The notes under the pieces: generated by a model | Database searches by the model: none | What the model was told of the DNA's origin: nothing | What the model saw: only the letters and a program-made list of their open reading frames with translations | Part shown: positions 34,742 through 43,648 of the stretch, in pieces | How positions within the stretch are numbered: position 1 is the first letter of the stretch | How the letters are laid out: each line of letters starts with the position of its first letter | DNA from: CAZIZT01 sp964544085 | GTDB taxonomy: Bacteria > Campylobacterota_A > Desulfurellia > Desulfurellales > Hippeaceae | DNA: 64,000 bases | Assembly: GCA_964544085.1 (NCBI GenBank) | Contig: CAZIZT010000017.1 | Location: 25,176 to 89,175 of the forward strand | Reading direction: 5' to 3' | Position numbers and translations under genes: made by a program

Positions 34742-34743
34742 CC

Positions 34744-35508
34744 ATGCTGCTTGCCATAGATATTGGAAACACGAATATTGTGATAGGCGTATTTGCAAGC
34801 AACCGTTTCCTTCACTTTCGTTTGAGCACCAACCTGCACACCACCGAGGATGAGTACTGCATAAACCTATCGAACCTGTTCCACCTCTACAGGATCGAGG
34901 AAAAGCCCGAGGGGGCAATAATTTCATCCGTCGTTCCACAGATAACGCCGCGTATTCACAGGGCGGTTAAGGTTGTTTTCGATGTGAGAGCCCTGGAGGT
35001 TGGTCCTGGCATTAAAACCGGTATGCCTATACTCTACGATAACCCAAAAGAGGTGGGCGCAGACAGGATTGTAAACGCTGTAGGTGCTTATGAGGAGTTC
35101 AAGGACGCACTGATTGTTATTGATTCGGGGACGGCAGTTACGTTCGATGTAATAAGCAAGCGTGGTGAGTACATAGGCGGCGCAATAGCTCCGGGTATTC
35201 AGATCTCAGCAGATGCGCTCTCTGAAAAAACGGCCAAGCTGCCACGTGTACCAATACAACAGCCACCTGGTGTCATAGGCAAAACGACCGTTCATAGTAT
35301 ACAGTCGGGCATATTTTACGGTTACCTATCGATGATAGAGGGTATGATAAGACGCATAAAACACCAGATGGAGTGCGAGCCTACCGTGGTTGCCACCGGT
35401 GGCGATTGTGCCCTGTTTTACAGAAACCTGGAGTGCATAGATCACTACAGGCCTCACCTGACACTGTTCGGCTTGAAAACGATATACGAGAAGAATGTCA
35501 AGGGTTAG
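34744..35508 (+). CDS. coaX: type III pantothenate kinase
   Basis: Phosphorylates pantothenate at the start of CoA synthesis. The 254-residue protein has the ASKHA-fold motifs of CoaX: LAIDIGNTNIVIGVF at the N terminus, VGADRIVNAVGAY, VIDSGTAVTFDVI and GGAIAPGIQISADAL. GAGG precedes the ATG, two bases after the tyrS stop. The 3' end overlaps gpsA by 14 bases. Confidence 0.96.
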   Translation: MLLAIDIGNTNIVIGVFASNRFLHFRLSTNLHTTEDEYCINLSNLFHLYRIEEKPEGAIISSVVPQITPRIHRAVKVVFDVRALEVGPGIKTGMPILYDNPKEVGADRIVNAVGAYEEFKDALIVIDSGTAVTFDVISKRGEYIGGAIAPGIQISADALSEKTAKLPRVPIQQPPGVIGKTTVHSIQSGIFYGYLSMIEGMIRRIKHQMECEPTVVATGGDCALFYRNLECIDHYRPHLTLFGLKTIYEKNVKG

Positions 35509-36496
35509 CGTCATAGGAGCCGGGAGCTGGGGATGTGCCTTTGCCAGCCTCCTTGCGCAAAATGGTGTAGATACCTGTTTGTTTGTAAGAAAAAATGAGG
35601 TGTTGGAGAGCCTGAAGAGGCAGCGCATCCATCCGCACTACTTACCCGGTGTTAAGCTTTCAGAGTCGATTGTTTTTACAGGGAGTATTGCCGAAGCAAT
35701 GGAGCGGGCTGATGTGGTGGTGGTGGCAGTACCTGTGAAATATATGCGGACGGTTCTGCACGGATTGCTGAATTTTGTGCAAAACAGGCATGTTTTCTTG
35801 AGTCTATCCAAAGGAATAGAGAATGAGACGTTCTTGAGGCCCACGGGAATAATCACCGACGTACTTGGTGTGGACGAGAGCAGAACAGCAGCCTTAAGTG
35901 GTCCCAACTTTGCACTGGAGGTTGCAAAGGGCTTGCCTACCGCTACGGTCATAGCCTCAACCAACCAGAGGTTGGCTAAAGCATTACAGCGGCTTGTTAG
36001 TTGCTCAAATTTTAGGGCATACACCAGTGATGATGTGATCGGTGTAGAGGTGGCGGGAGCCATGAAAAATGTTATAGCCATAGCTTCAGGCATATCGGAT
36101 GGGCTGGGTTTGGGCTATAATGCGAAAGCGAGCTTGATAACCCGCGGTCTTGCCGAGATATCGCGCCTTGGGCTGATGTTTGGAGCAAGACGCGATACCT
36201 TCATGGGACTTGCGGGTATAGGTGATCTGGTTTTGACCTGCACCGGTGATTTGAGCAGAAATAGAAGGGTTGGGCTTGTAATAGCAAAAGAAGGCAGGCC
36301 GGAGGATTTTTTGGGGCCTTCGGGTATGGTTGCAGAGGGCATAAACACGGTTAGATCGGCTTACGAAATCTCGTTGAAGAAGGGCATAGAGATGCCAATC
36401 ACCACTGAGGTTTACAGGATTATCTACCAGAAGAAAGATCCGCAGCAGGCCGTGTTTGAGCTTATGAGCCGGCCGTTGAAAAGTGAGAATCTTTAG
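35495..36496 (+). CDS. gpsA: NAD(P)-dependent glycerol-3-phosphate dehydrogenase
   Basis: Reduces dihydroxyacetone phosphate to sn-glycerol 3-phosphate for phospholipids. It is 333 residues with the N-terminal VSVIGAGSWGCAFASLLAQNG nucleotide site (quoted in part as GAGSWG), SLSKGIENET, ALSGPNFALEVAKG, and the catalytic-Lys region GAMKNVIAIASGISDGLGLGYNAKA in pieces, plus GLAGIGDLVLTC. It is the last gene of the run; the next gene, secA, has its own promoter. Confidence 0.97.
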   Translation: MSRVSVIGAGSWGCAFASLLAQNGVDTCLFVRKNEVLESLKRQRIHPHYLPGVKLSESIVFTGSIAEAMERADVVVVAVPVKYMRTVLHGLLNFVQNRHVFLSLSKGIENETFLRPTGIITDVLGVDESRTAALSGPNFALEVAKGLPTATVIASTNQRLAKALQRLVSCSNFRAYTSDDVIGVEVAGAMKNVIAIASGISDGLGLGYNAKASLITRGLAEISRLGLMFGARRDTFMGLAGIGDLVLTCTGDLSRNRRVGLVIAKEGRPEDFLGPSGMVAEGINTVRSAYEISLKKGIEMPITTEVYRIIYQKKDPQQAVFELMSRPLKSENL

Positions 36497-36538
36497 GTAA
36501 TTGTTGTTTAGAAATGTGTATTTGAGATGCTTTTGCTG

Positions 36539-36566
36539 TTGACATGGAAAAGGCTATTCTTAAAAT
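36539..36566 (+). promoter_or_regulatory. promoter of secA
   Basis: Consensus TTGACA (36539-36544), 16 bases, TAAAAT (36561-36566), 36 bases upstream of the ATG. TAAGGAGAG provides the ribosome-binding site at 36591-36599. Confidence 0.65.
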
Positions 36567-36602
36567 ACGCTTCGTATCATGAACCTTTGGTAAGGAGAGA
36601 TT

Positions 36603-39011
36603 ATGATTGGCGGCATACTTAAAAAGATATTTGGCACCCAGAACGACAGGATCCTAAAATCAATACAGCCCTATGTGGCGAAGATAAACGAAAAAGAACC
36701 TGAGATGAAGGCGCTTTCCAACGAACAGCTAAAGGAGCGCATGAATGATTTAAGAAAGAAATACGAGGATGAAGGCGATCTTGATGCTATACTTGTTGAC
36801 TCCTTCGCAATCACAAGGGAGGTTGCGCGCAGGACTCTCAACATGCGCCACTTTGACGTACAGTTGATAGGTGGCTACGTGTTGCACAAAGGTATGGTTG
36901 CTGAGATGAAAACCGGTGAGGGTAAGACACTTGTTGCTACCCTACCACTGGTACTGAATGCACTGACAAAAAGAGGCGTTCATCTGGTTACTGTAAACGA
37001 CTACCTTGCCAAGAGGGATGCCCTCTGGATGGGACCCATCTATCGATTCCTGGGCCTCACAGTGGGTGTAATACAGCAGCAGAACAAATCCTTCCTTGTA
37101 GAATGGGATGATGAGAAGCGCTTCACAACGAAGCTTGTTGGATGTACGCGTAAAGAGGCTTATCAGGCGGATATAACCTACGGTACAAATAGTGAATTTG
37201 GTTTTGATTACTTAAGAGATAATATGAGCTTCTCGCTGGATGATTATGTCCAGAGGGGTTTCTATTACGCCATTGTCGATGAGGTCGATTCTATCCTTAT
37301 AGACGAAGCCAGAACGCCGCTGATTATATCGGGTGCTTCCGATAGACCCTCTTCGCTCTACTACAAAATAGACCGGGCGGTGAGACAACTTGGCAAGGGT
37401 GACTATGAGGTGGACGAGAAGGTCAAGAACGCAACGCTTACAGACAGCGGCATCGAGAAGCTGCAAAAGATTCTGAAAATAGATAACCTGTACGATCCTG
37501 AGAATATGGAAATACTGCACATGATCAACCAGGCATTGAAGGCTCATACGGTTTATGTGCGGGATAAGGATTACATTGTAAAAGATGGCAAGGCGATCAT
37601 TGTTGATGAGTTTACCGGAAGGCTGATGCCAGACAGACGGTACTCGGATGGTCTGCATCAGGCTATAGAAGCCAAAGAGCACTTGCGCATCCAGAGAGAG
37701 TCCCAGACGCTTGCCTCAATAACATTCCAGAATTATTTCAGGATGTACGAAAAGCTTGCGGGTATGACTGGAACGGCAGCCACAGAGGCACGCGAGTTCA
37801 AGGAGATCTACAATCTGGATGTTGTTGTTATACCAACAAACAAACCCGTGATCAGGGTGGATCACAATGACCTTGTTTTTAAGACGCACAAAGAAAAACT
37901 GAACGCTATCGTAAATGAGATTGAGAAGCGCTACAAGAAGGGGCAGCCTGTGCTTGTTGGAACGACGAGTGTGGAGAAATCCGAAGAGTTACACAGGTTG
38001 CTTGTGAAAAAGCGCATACCTCATGCCGTTTTAAATGCAAAACACCATGAGAAAGAGGCCGAGATCATTGCCCACGCTGGCGAGAAGGGCAGAGTCACCA
38101 TAGCCACCAATATGGCTGGAAGAGGTGTTGATATAAAGCTTACCGATGAGACAAGAAAGCTCGGCGGGCTGTTTATCCTTGGAACCGAACGCCATGAATC
38201 CAGAAGGATAGATAATCAGCTGCGCGGACGCTCCGGCAGGCAGGGAGATCCAGGAGAATCTCGCTTCTACCTGTCGCTTGAGGATGACCTTTTGAGAATT
38301 TTTGGTTCTGAAAGAATACAGTTTCTGATGGATAAATTGGGTGTAGAGGAAGGTGAAGCGATAGAGAATAAGATGGTAACAAAGGCCATTGAGAACGCAC
38401 AAAAGAAGGTCGAGGCGTACAACTTTGACATAAGGAAGAACCTGCTTGAGTACGATGATGTTATGAACAAACAGAGGACCGTCATCTACGAGCAGAGACG
38501 TGCCATCCTGGAGGGCAAGAACCTAAAAGAGGACATCATGGGTTACATTGAATCCATCGTAATGGATCTTGCGGACACCTACCTGCCTGAGACTATGGAT
38601 CCAACAAACTGGGATGTGGACACCTTCAACAGGGAGATGAAACGAATATTCAACAGGACCTTTGAGATAGATACAGAGGAGCTTGCCAGAACCAAGCGAA
38701 GGGATAAGCTGATCGAGCAGATTATCGATGAGCTGAAGAAGGAGTATGACGAGAAAGAGAAGCTGATAGGCGAAGAGGAGATGCGCACGCTGGAGAGGCA
38801 GATAATGCTTCAGATTGTGGATATGCTGTGGCGTGAGCATCTCAAAAATATGGATTATCTGCGCGACGCTGTGGGGTTGAGGGGCTATGGACAGAAAGAT
38901 CCGCTTGTGGAGTACAAGAAGGCCTCTTTTGAAGAGTTCGAAAACATGGTTAGAAGGCTGCAGGAGGATGTTGTAGCCGCAATTTATCACATCAGGATAG
39001 TATTTGAGTAG
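36603..39011 (+). CDS. secA: preprotein translocase ATPase SecA, without the C-terminal zinc tail
   Basis: Drives Sec-dependent export. Of 802 residues, the N-terminal DEAD motor has GEGKT at 105-109 within MKTGEGKTLVATL, NDYLAKRDA and VDEVDSILIDEARTPLIISG. The second motor domain has GRSGRQGDPG and MAGRGVDIKL, with the helical scaffold and wing domains between and after. The protein ends with VVAAIYHIRIVFE, so the C-terminal linker and the CxCxSGx5CH/C zinc motif that binds SecB in many species are absent. It overlaps the alkyltransferase gene by 8 bases. Confidence 0.97.
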   Translation: MIGGILKKIFGTQNDRILKSIQPYVAKINEKEPEMKALSNEQLKERMNDLRKKYEDEGDLDAILVDSFAITREVARRTLNMRHFDVQLIGGYVLHKGMVAEMKTGEGKTLVATLPLVLNALTKRGVHLVTVNDYLAKRDALWMGPIYRFLGLTVGVIQQQNKSFLVEWDDEKRFTTKLVGCTRKEAYQADITYGTNSEFGFDYLRDNMSFSLDDYVQRGFYYAIVDEVDSILIDEARTPLIISGASDRPSSLYYKIDRAVRQLGKGDYEVDEKVKNATLTDSGIEKLQKILKIDNLYDPENMEILHMINQALKAHTVYVRDKDYIVKDGKAIIVDEFTGRLMPDRRYSDGLHQAIEAKEHLRIQRESQTLASITFQNYFRMYEKLAGMTGTAATEAREFKEIYNLDVVVIPTNKPVIRVDHNDLVFKTHKEKLNAIVNEIEKRYKKGQPVLVGTTSVEKSEELHRLLVKKRIPHAVLNAKHHEKEAEIIAHAGEKGRVTIATNMAGRGVDIKLTDETRKLGGLFILGTERHESRRIDNQLRGRSGRQGDPGESRFYLSLEDDLLRIFGSERIQFLMDKLGVEEGEAIENKMVTKAIENAQKKVEAYNFDIRKNLLEYDDVMNKQRTVIYEQRRAILEGKNLKEDIMGYIESIVMDLADTYLPETMDPTNWDVDTFNREMKRIFNRTFEIDTEELARTKRRDKLIEQIIDELKKEYDEKEKLIGEEEMRTLERQIMLQIVDMLWREHLKNMDYLRDAVGLRGYGQKDPLVEYKKASFEEFENMVRRLQEDVVAAIYHIRIVFE

Positions 39012-39468
39012 ATACTACATCCTTGCTCCGTTTGATGCTTATCTTATATTTGAGATAGGTAGCTTGATACACTCGATAAGCTTTGCAGGCGATTCTTGTG
39101 GTAGTCCGCTTACAGGGAGTATTAGAAGGGCTGTTGAGGCTGCATTTGAAAATGCCGACGTAAAGAAACTCCCCGATGAGTTGCTTGATATAAACATAGA
39201 GGCAAGATCCTACGCTCTTTACGCTTTTTTGAGAAAAACAGGTGCATACGAACTGTATGCCTACTCAGATGTCGCGTATCTTGTTTACGGTTCACGGCAT
39301 TACGCAAGAGCCGTAGCAAACTGGTTGAGGTTGAACAGGTTTGCCTTTTTCGTGCCCTGTCACAGGGTAGTGGCAAAGCACTCTTTGGGGGGATTCTCGG
39401 CCGGCGTTGAGCTGAAACGGCGCATTCTTGAGTGGGAGAGAAATCTGGCAACAGCAGGCTTTCGCTAA
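39004..39468 (+). CDS. ogt: methylated-DNA-protein-cysteine methyltransferase
   Basis: Repairs O6-alkylguanine by suicide transfer to a Cys. The 154-residue protein has the active-site motif PCHRVV with C119, preceded by the VAYLVYGSRHYARAVANWLRLNRF recognition-helix region (in family form) and followed by LGGFSAGVELKRRILEWE. The N-terminal domain is short and divergent. A TTG at 39004 is the only reasonable start; AGGA sits six bases upstream inside the end of secA, with which it overlaps by 8 bases. It converges with mazG with a 4-base overlap. Confidence 0.92.
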   Translation: MSRYYILAPFDAYLIFEIGSLIHSISFAGDSCGSPLTGSIRRAVEAAFENADVKKLPDELLDINIEARSYALYAFLRKTGAYELYAYSDVAYLVYGSRHYARAVANWLRLNRFAFFVPCHRVVAKHSLGGFSAGVELKRRILEWERNLATAGFR

Positions 39469-40244
39469 AGATCCTGTTTCTTGCACTCCTGCCACTTTTC
39501 CTCCATTTGATTTAAATCTGCCTCCTTTAGAGCTTTGCCCTCTCTTTTGAGGGCATCTTCCATACAATCGAAACGTTTCTTGAATCTTATATTTGCAAGT
39601 CTTAAGCTTTCCGATGGATTGATCTGAAGCATTCGTGCAAGATTGATTACTGCGAACATCAGGTCTCCCAGCTCATGACGAAGCGCCTCCTTGTCTTTAG
39701 ATGCAATAGCATCCTTCAATTCGCTGAGCTCCTCTTCAACCTTATTCAGGCAATCGTGTGGATCTTCCCAGTCGAAACCAACCTTTTGGGCTTTTTTCTG
39801 TAGTTTAAGAGCCCTTTCTATTGGTGGGAGGGCTGCAGGTACATCGTCGAGATAGTGTTTTTTGTCGTTTTCTTTGTGCTCTTTCGCCTTGATCGCCTCC
39901 CAGTTTTGTAACACCTCTTCAACGCTATTGACCCTTGTGTTACCAAAGACATGCGGATGTCTTCGTATGAGCTTCTCCGTTATGGTTTTTATCACGTCGT
40001 CGAGAGTGAAAAGACCCTCTTCCTGCGCCACAATTGAATGGAACACGACGTGTAATAACATATCTCCGAGTTCTTCCTTTATGTTTTCGATATCCTTTCT
40101 ATCAAGTGCATCTATTAGCTCGAAAACCTCTTCTATGACGTTCTGCTTAAGTGAGTAGAGTGTCTGTTTTCTGTCCCATGGACAGCCATCCGGTGCCCTC
40201 AAGCGCTTTACGACGTTTACCAGTCTGTCAAATGTATCCGACAT
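39465..40244 (-). CDS. mazG: nucleoside triphosphate pyrophosphohydrolase MazG
   Basis: Hydrolyses (d)NTPs, including non-canonical ones, to monophosphates. The 259-residue protein has two MazG modules: the first with CPWDRKQT, EEVFELIDALD and EELGDMLLHVVFHS (ExxE...ExxD metal motif), the second with EEELSELKDAIASKDKEALRHELGDLMFAVINL in pieces. A strong GGAGGAGGG ribosome-binding site precedes the ATG at 40244. It lies downstream of the clpB terminator, so it needs readthrough or its own promoter. Confidence 0.95.
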   Translation of the reverse strand: MSDTFDRLVNVVKRLRAPDGCPWDRKQTLYSLKQNVIEEVFELIDALDRKDIENIKEELGDMLLHVVFHSIVAQEEGLFTLDDVIKTITEKLIRRHPHVFGNTRVNSVEEVLQNWEAIKAKEHKENDKKHYLDDVPAALPPIERALKLQKKAQKVGFDWEDPHDCLNKVEEELSELKDAIASKDKEALRHELGDLMFAVINLARMLQINPSESLRLANIRFKKRFDCMEDALKREGKALKEADLNQMEEKWQECKKQDL

Positions 40245-40262
40245 TTATAGCCCTCCTCCAAA

Positions 40263-40295
40263 TAAAAAAGCACGGGACCGTAATTGGCCCCGTGC
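40263..40295 (-). terminator. intrinsic terminator behind clpB
   Basis: On the minus strand GCACGGGGCC pairs with GGTCCCGTGC (one A-C mismatch, loop AATTAC) and is followed by seven T. It separates clpB from mazG. Confidence 0.85.
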
Positions 40296-40320
40296 CATTA
40301 TACCCGATGAAGGGCTTTTT

Positions 40321-42927
40321 TTAAGCCTCTTTGATAACGACCTCGTTGTTTTCGATATCCACAAGGACCTTTTTGCCCTGTACGATGTTACCAGCAAGAA
40401 TCTCTCTTGCCAGGGCAGTTTCGATCCTGTTCTGGATGTATCTTCTAAGAGGCCTTGCGCCGTACACTGGATCGAAGCCTTCGTCGGCAACCTTCTCCAC
40501 AAGTCTGTCTGAGAACTCGATCTCGTAGCCCTTCTCCTTGGCTTTTGCTTTTGTTTTTTCAAGCAACAGCCTTACGATCTTCTTGATCTCGTTTCTACCC
40601 AGCGGGTTGAATACTATGATATCGTCAACCCTGTTGAGAAACTCAGGCCTGAAGAGCTTCTTAAGCTGTTCATTCACAGCTGCAACAGCCTTTTCGAACT
40701 CTATCTTATAGCCCTCAGTACCAGGCTCACCCTGTATTCTGGTTAGGTATTCACTACCCACATTGGATGTCATGATGATTATCGTGTTTCTGAAGTCAAC
40801 CGTTACGCCTTTGGAGTCCGTCAATCTACCGTCGTCTAAAACCTGAAGCAGTATATTGAAGACCTCGGGATGCGCCTTCTCTATCTCATCAAGCAGCACA
40901 ACCGAATAGGGTCTTCTGCGTACAGCCTCTGTGAGCTGGCCACCCTCCTCGTAACCCACGTAGCCAGGAGGTGCACCTATCAGTCTTGAGACGGAGAATT
41001 TTTCCATGTACTCACTCATGTCTATGCGGATGATAGCACGCTCATCGTCGAACAGGTACTCTGCCAATGCCTTCGAAAGCTCTGTTTTACCCACACCTGT
41101 AGGACCCAGAAAGATGAACGAGGCAATGGGTCTGTTTGGATCGGAGAGTCCAGCTCTTGAGCGCAGGATTGCCTCGCTTACCGCTTTAACTGCGTGATCC
41201 TGTCCGACCACCCTCTTCTTGAGAGCGTCCTCCATCTTCAGGAGCTTTTCTCGCTCGCTCTCCAGCATCTTGGAGACTGGTATGCCTGTCCACTTGGAGA
41301 CAATGGCTGCAACCTCTTCTTCGGTGACCTCTTCCTTTAAGAGCCTGTTTTCTATGGAGTTGAGCTCCCTATTTTTGGCTTCAAGTTCCTGCTGGAGCTT
41401 TGGCAGCTCACCATATTTAAGCATGCTAGCCTTCTCGAAATCACCGTTCCTTTCGGCAAGCTCAATCTCCGTTTTGATGTGATCGATCTTCTCTTTTATT
41501 TCATGAATTGCGCTGATGAGGCTCTTCTCATACTCCCAGCGCGCTTTGATCTCGTTTAGCTCCTCCTTTAGCTGGGCAAGCTCTTTTTCCACGCTTTCGA
41601 GTCTCTTCCTGGAATCTGGGTCGTTTTCCTTCTTCAGCGCCTGTTTTTCTATCTCAAGCTGGGCAATCTTGCGCTTGAGGTTGTCAATTGGCTCTATCTC
41701 ACTTTCAAGCTGCATCTTCAAGCTTGCAGCAGCTTCGTCAATGAGGTCGATCGCCTTATCGGGCAGGAATCTGTCTGTTATATATCTGTGACTTAGGGTT
41801 GCCGCTGCTACAAGAGCCGAATCTGTTATCCTTACGCCGTGGTGTATCTCGTACTTCTCCTTTAAACCCCTGAGAATCGAGATGGTATCCTCAACGGATG
41901 GTTCCTTTACATAGACTGGCTGGAACCTTCTCTGCAGTGCAGCATCCTTTTCGATGTACTTCCTGTACTCGGCAAGTGTGGTTGCGCCGATGCATCTGAG
42001 CTCTCCTCTTGCGAGCATGGGTTTAAGCATATTGGAAGCATCCATCGAACCCTCAGCCGCACCAGCGCCGACTACCGTATGCAGCTCATCTATGAAGAGG
42101 ATGATTCGGCCCTCGGAGCGTTTAACTTCATTTAGAACTGCCTTCAAGCGTTCTTCGAATTCGCCTCTGAACTTGGCGCCTGCCACAAGCGCGCCGAGAT
42201 CCAGCGCAATGATTGTTTTATCCCTCAGGCTATCGGGCACATCCCTTGAGACGATTCTCTGTGCAAGCCCTTCGACGATTGCGGTTTTACCGACACCAGG
42301 CTCGCCTATAAGCACAGGATTGTTCTTGGTTCTTCTGGAAAGTATCTGTATGGTGCGACGTATCTCTTCGTCTCTTCCGATAACCGGATCCAGTTTACCA
42401 CTGCGTGCAAGCTCGGTTATGTCGCGTCCGTACTTTTTCAGGGCTTCATACTTCTCTTCCGGGTTCTGGTCTGTTACCCTCGTTGAACCCCTTATGTCCA
42501 TGAGAGCCTTGAGGATGTCCTCTTTCTTAATTCCAAAATGGGAGAAAACCTCCGCTGCATCGCACTTTTCCGACAAAGCAAGCAGAAAATGCTCGACGCT
42601 GATATACTCGTCTTCCATTAAGCGCATCTGCTCTTCGGCTCTTTTGAAAACATCATCGAGTTCCTTTGTGATGTAGAACTGAGTAGCTGTGGATGTGAGC
42701 ATCTCCACCTTGGGAATCTTCTCGATAAGCTGATCTGTGTAGGCTGCAAACGCGTTTATGTCCACACCCAGCTTCTTGAGAATGGAGATTGCCACACTAT
42801 CCCTGTCGGAGATCAAGGCTCTTAAAAGATGAAGAGAACCTATCTCCTGATTCTTATGGGATTCTGCAAGCGCTTTTGCATTTTGCAGCGCTTCCTGAGA
42901 TTTTACTGTGAGTTTGTTTATATCCAT
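40321..42927 (-). CDS. clpB: ATP-dependent disaggregase ClpB
   Basis: Hsp100 chaperone that resolubilises aggregates together with DnaK/DnaJ. It is 868 residues: N domain (1-145), first AAA with GEPGVGKTAIVEGLA and the pore loop YRGEFEERLK, a long coiled-coil M domain (about 400-520), and second AAA with GPTGVGKTELSKALAEYLFDD. The conserved end PLGRNEIKKIV/RRYIQNRIETALA is also present. GGAGGT precedes the ATG. It is co-transcribed with hsp20 (75-base gap with a hairpin), from the HAIR-marked promoter. Confidence 0.97.
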   Translation of the reverse strand: MDINKLTVKSQEALQNAKALAESHKNQEIGSLHLLRALISDRDSVAISILKKLGVDINAFAAYTDQLIEKIPKVEMLTSTATQFYITKELDDVFKRAEEQMRLMEDEYISVEHFLLALSEKCDAAEVFSHFGIKKEDILKALMDIRGSTRVTDQNPEEKYEALKKYGRDITELARSGKLDPVIGRDEEIRRTIQILSRRTKNNPVLIGEPGVGKTAIVEGLAQRIVSRDVPDSLRDKTIIALDLGALVAGAKFRGEFEERLKAVLNEVKRSEGRIILFIDELHTVVGAGAAEGSMDASNMLKPMLARGELRCIGATTLAEYRKYIEKDAALQRRFQPVYVKEPSVEDTISILRGLKEKYEIHHGVRITDSALVAAATLSHRYITDRFLPDKAIDLIDEAAASLKMQLESEIEPIDNLKRKIAQLEIEKQALKKENDPDSRKRLESVEKELAQLKEELNEIKARWEYEKSLISAIHEIKEKIDHIKTEIELAERNGDFEKASMLKYGELPKLQQELEAKNRELNSIENRLLKEEVTEEEVAAIVSKWTGIPVSKMLESEREKLLKMEDALKKRVVGQDHAVKAVSEAILRSRAGLSDPNRPIASFIFLGPTGVGKTELSKALAEYLFDDERAIIRIDMSEYMEKFSVSRLIGAPPGYVGYEEGGQLTEAVRRRPYSVVLLDEIEKAHPEVFNILLQVLDDGRLTDSKGVTVDFRNTIIIMTSNVGSEYLTRIQGEPGTEGYKIEFEKAVAAVNEQLKKLFRPEFLNRVDDIIVFNPLGRNEIKKIVRLLLEKTKAKAKEKGYEIEFSDRLVEKVADEGFDPVYGARPLRRYIQNRIETALAREILAGNIVQGKKVLVDIENNEVVIKEA

Positions 42928-42964
42928 TGCTTACCTCCTTTTCTTTTGTGGGATTAGAACCATA

Positions 42965-42989
42965 GGAAGCCCATTGCGGAAGGGCTTCC
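42965..42989 (-). repeat. hairpin between hsp20 and clpB
   Basis: GGAAGCCC (42965-42972) and GGGCTTCC (42982-42989) form an 8-bp stem with a 9-base loop. There is no T tract, so it looks like an intercistronic stabiliser or partial attenuator, not a terminator. Confidence 0.55.
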
Positions 42990-43002
42990 CACGGCACTAA
43001 CC

Positions 43003-43446
43003 CTACTTCTCCTCCTTCTCGATGGGGATAGACTGGGCTTTCGCTTCAGCTTTCTTGGGGAGTGTCAGGATTAACACGCCGTCCTTATACTTGGCTTTGA
43101 TGTTCTTGGTGTCTACGTTATCCGGCAACAGGAAGCTTCTTGTAAAGGAGCCGTAACTCCTCTCCATTCTGTAGTAGTTCTTGTCCTGCTCCTCTTTCTC
43201 GAACTTCCTCTCGCCGGAGATTGTGAGCGTGTTATTCTCGAGATTGACCTTGAGGTCCTCTTCCTTCATTCCGGGTACCTCGACCTCGATCACGATGTTC
43301 TCCTTATCCTCGTAAACGTCCACTGCAGGTACCCACTCGTTTATCTCCCTTGGAGTGCTAATAGCCGGAAGCAAACCCTCAAAAACCTTATTGAGTCTAT
43401 CCTGAAGGGTTGTTAACTCCTTGAATGGCTCCAGTCTGCTCAACAT
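43003..43446 (-). CDS. small heat-shock protein Hsp20 (alpha-crystallin family)
   Basis: Holdase chaperone that keeps unfolding proteins available for ClpB and DnaK. It is 147 residues from the ATG at 43446, chosen because GGAGGTGA lies directly upstream; an in-frame ATG farther up (43515) lies in promoter DNA. The alpha-crystallin domain spans about 40-135 (PAVDVYEDKENIVIEVEVPGM, then GVLILTLPK, the family's conserved end motif), with the C-terminal I-P-I anchor as SIPIEKEEK. It is the first gene of hsp20-clpB. Confidence 0.95.
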   Translation of the reverse strand: MLSRLEPFKELTTLQDRLNKVFEGLLPAISTPREINEWVPAVDVYEDKENIVIEVEVPGMKEEDLKVNLENNTLTISGERKFEKEEQDKNYYRMERSYGSFTRSFLLPDNVDTKNIKAKYKDGVLILTLPKKAEAKAQSIPIEKEEK

Positions 43447-43487
43447 CGCTCTCACCTCCATTTCGTTTTTTTCTTCTGTCACCCTCA

Positions 43488-43516
43488 AATATAAACCTGA
43501 TAGTGAAATTGTCAAG
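43488..43516 (-). promoter_or_regulatory. hsp20-clpB promoter with HAIR-like HspR site
   Basis: Minus-strand TTGACA (43515-43510), 16 bases, TATATT (43493-43488). The inverted repeat CTTGA-N11-TCAGG (43516-43496) covers the -35 box and spacer. Its spacing equals the HAIR operator CTTGAGT-N7-ACTCAAG bound by HspR in actinobacteria, and an hspR gene lies 1 kb away. Confidence 0.75.
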
Positions 43517-43583
43517 TTTCATGGTCGAATTTTTTCATTTTTTTGTTTTTCCTATTATTATAGGATTTTATGAAATAAAATTA

Positions 43584-43612
43584 CTTGACAATGGCATTAT
43601 CAGGGTTATATT
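43584..43612 (+). promoter_or_regulatory. dnaJ-hspR promoter with HAIR-like HspR site
   Basis: TTGACA (43585-43590), 16 bases, TATATT (43607-43612), overlapped by CTTGA-N11-TCAGG (43584-43604). Over 28 aligned positions from -35 to -10 this promoter differs from the divergent hsp20 promoter at only four bases, all in the spacer, so the shared spacer bases are probably operator rather than promoter. A palindrome CCTAT-TATT-ATAGG (43551-43564) lies between the two. Confidence 0.75.
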
Positions 43613-43648
43613 ATTAGACACAAGTACATCGGAGGAAGAGGTGCTAAG

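Noticed and set aside
41954..42676. 240-codon open frame opposite clpB
   Set aside because: Antisense shadow of the ClpB AAA domain, with Ser/Leu-rich composition and no start signal.
42965..42989. Hairpin between hsp20 and clpB as a terminator
   Set aside because: No T tract; the two genes are expected to be co-expressed.
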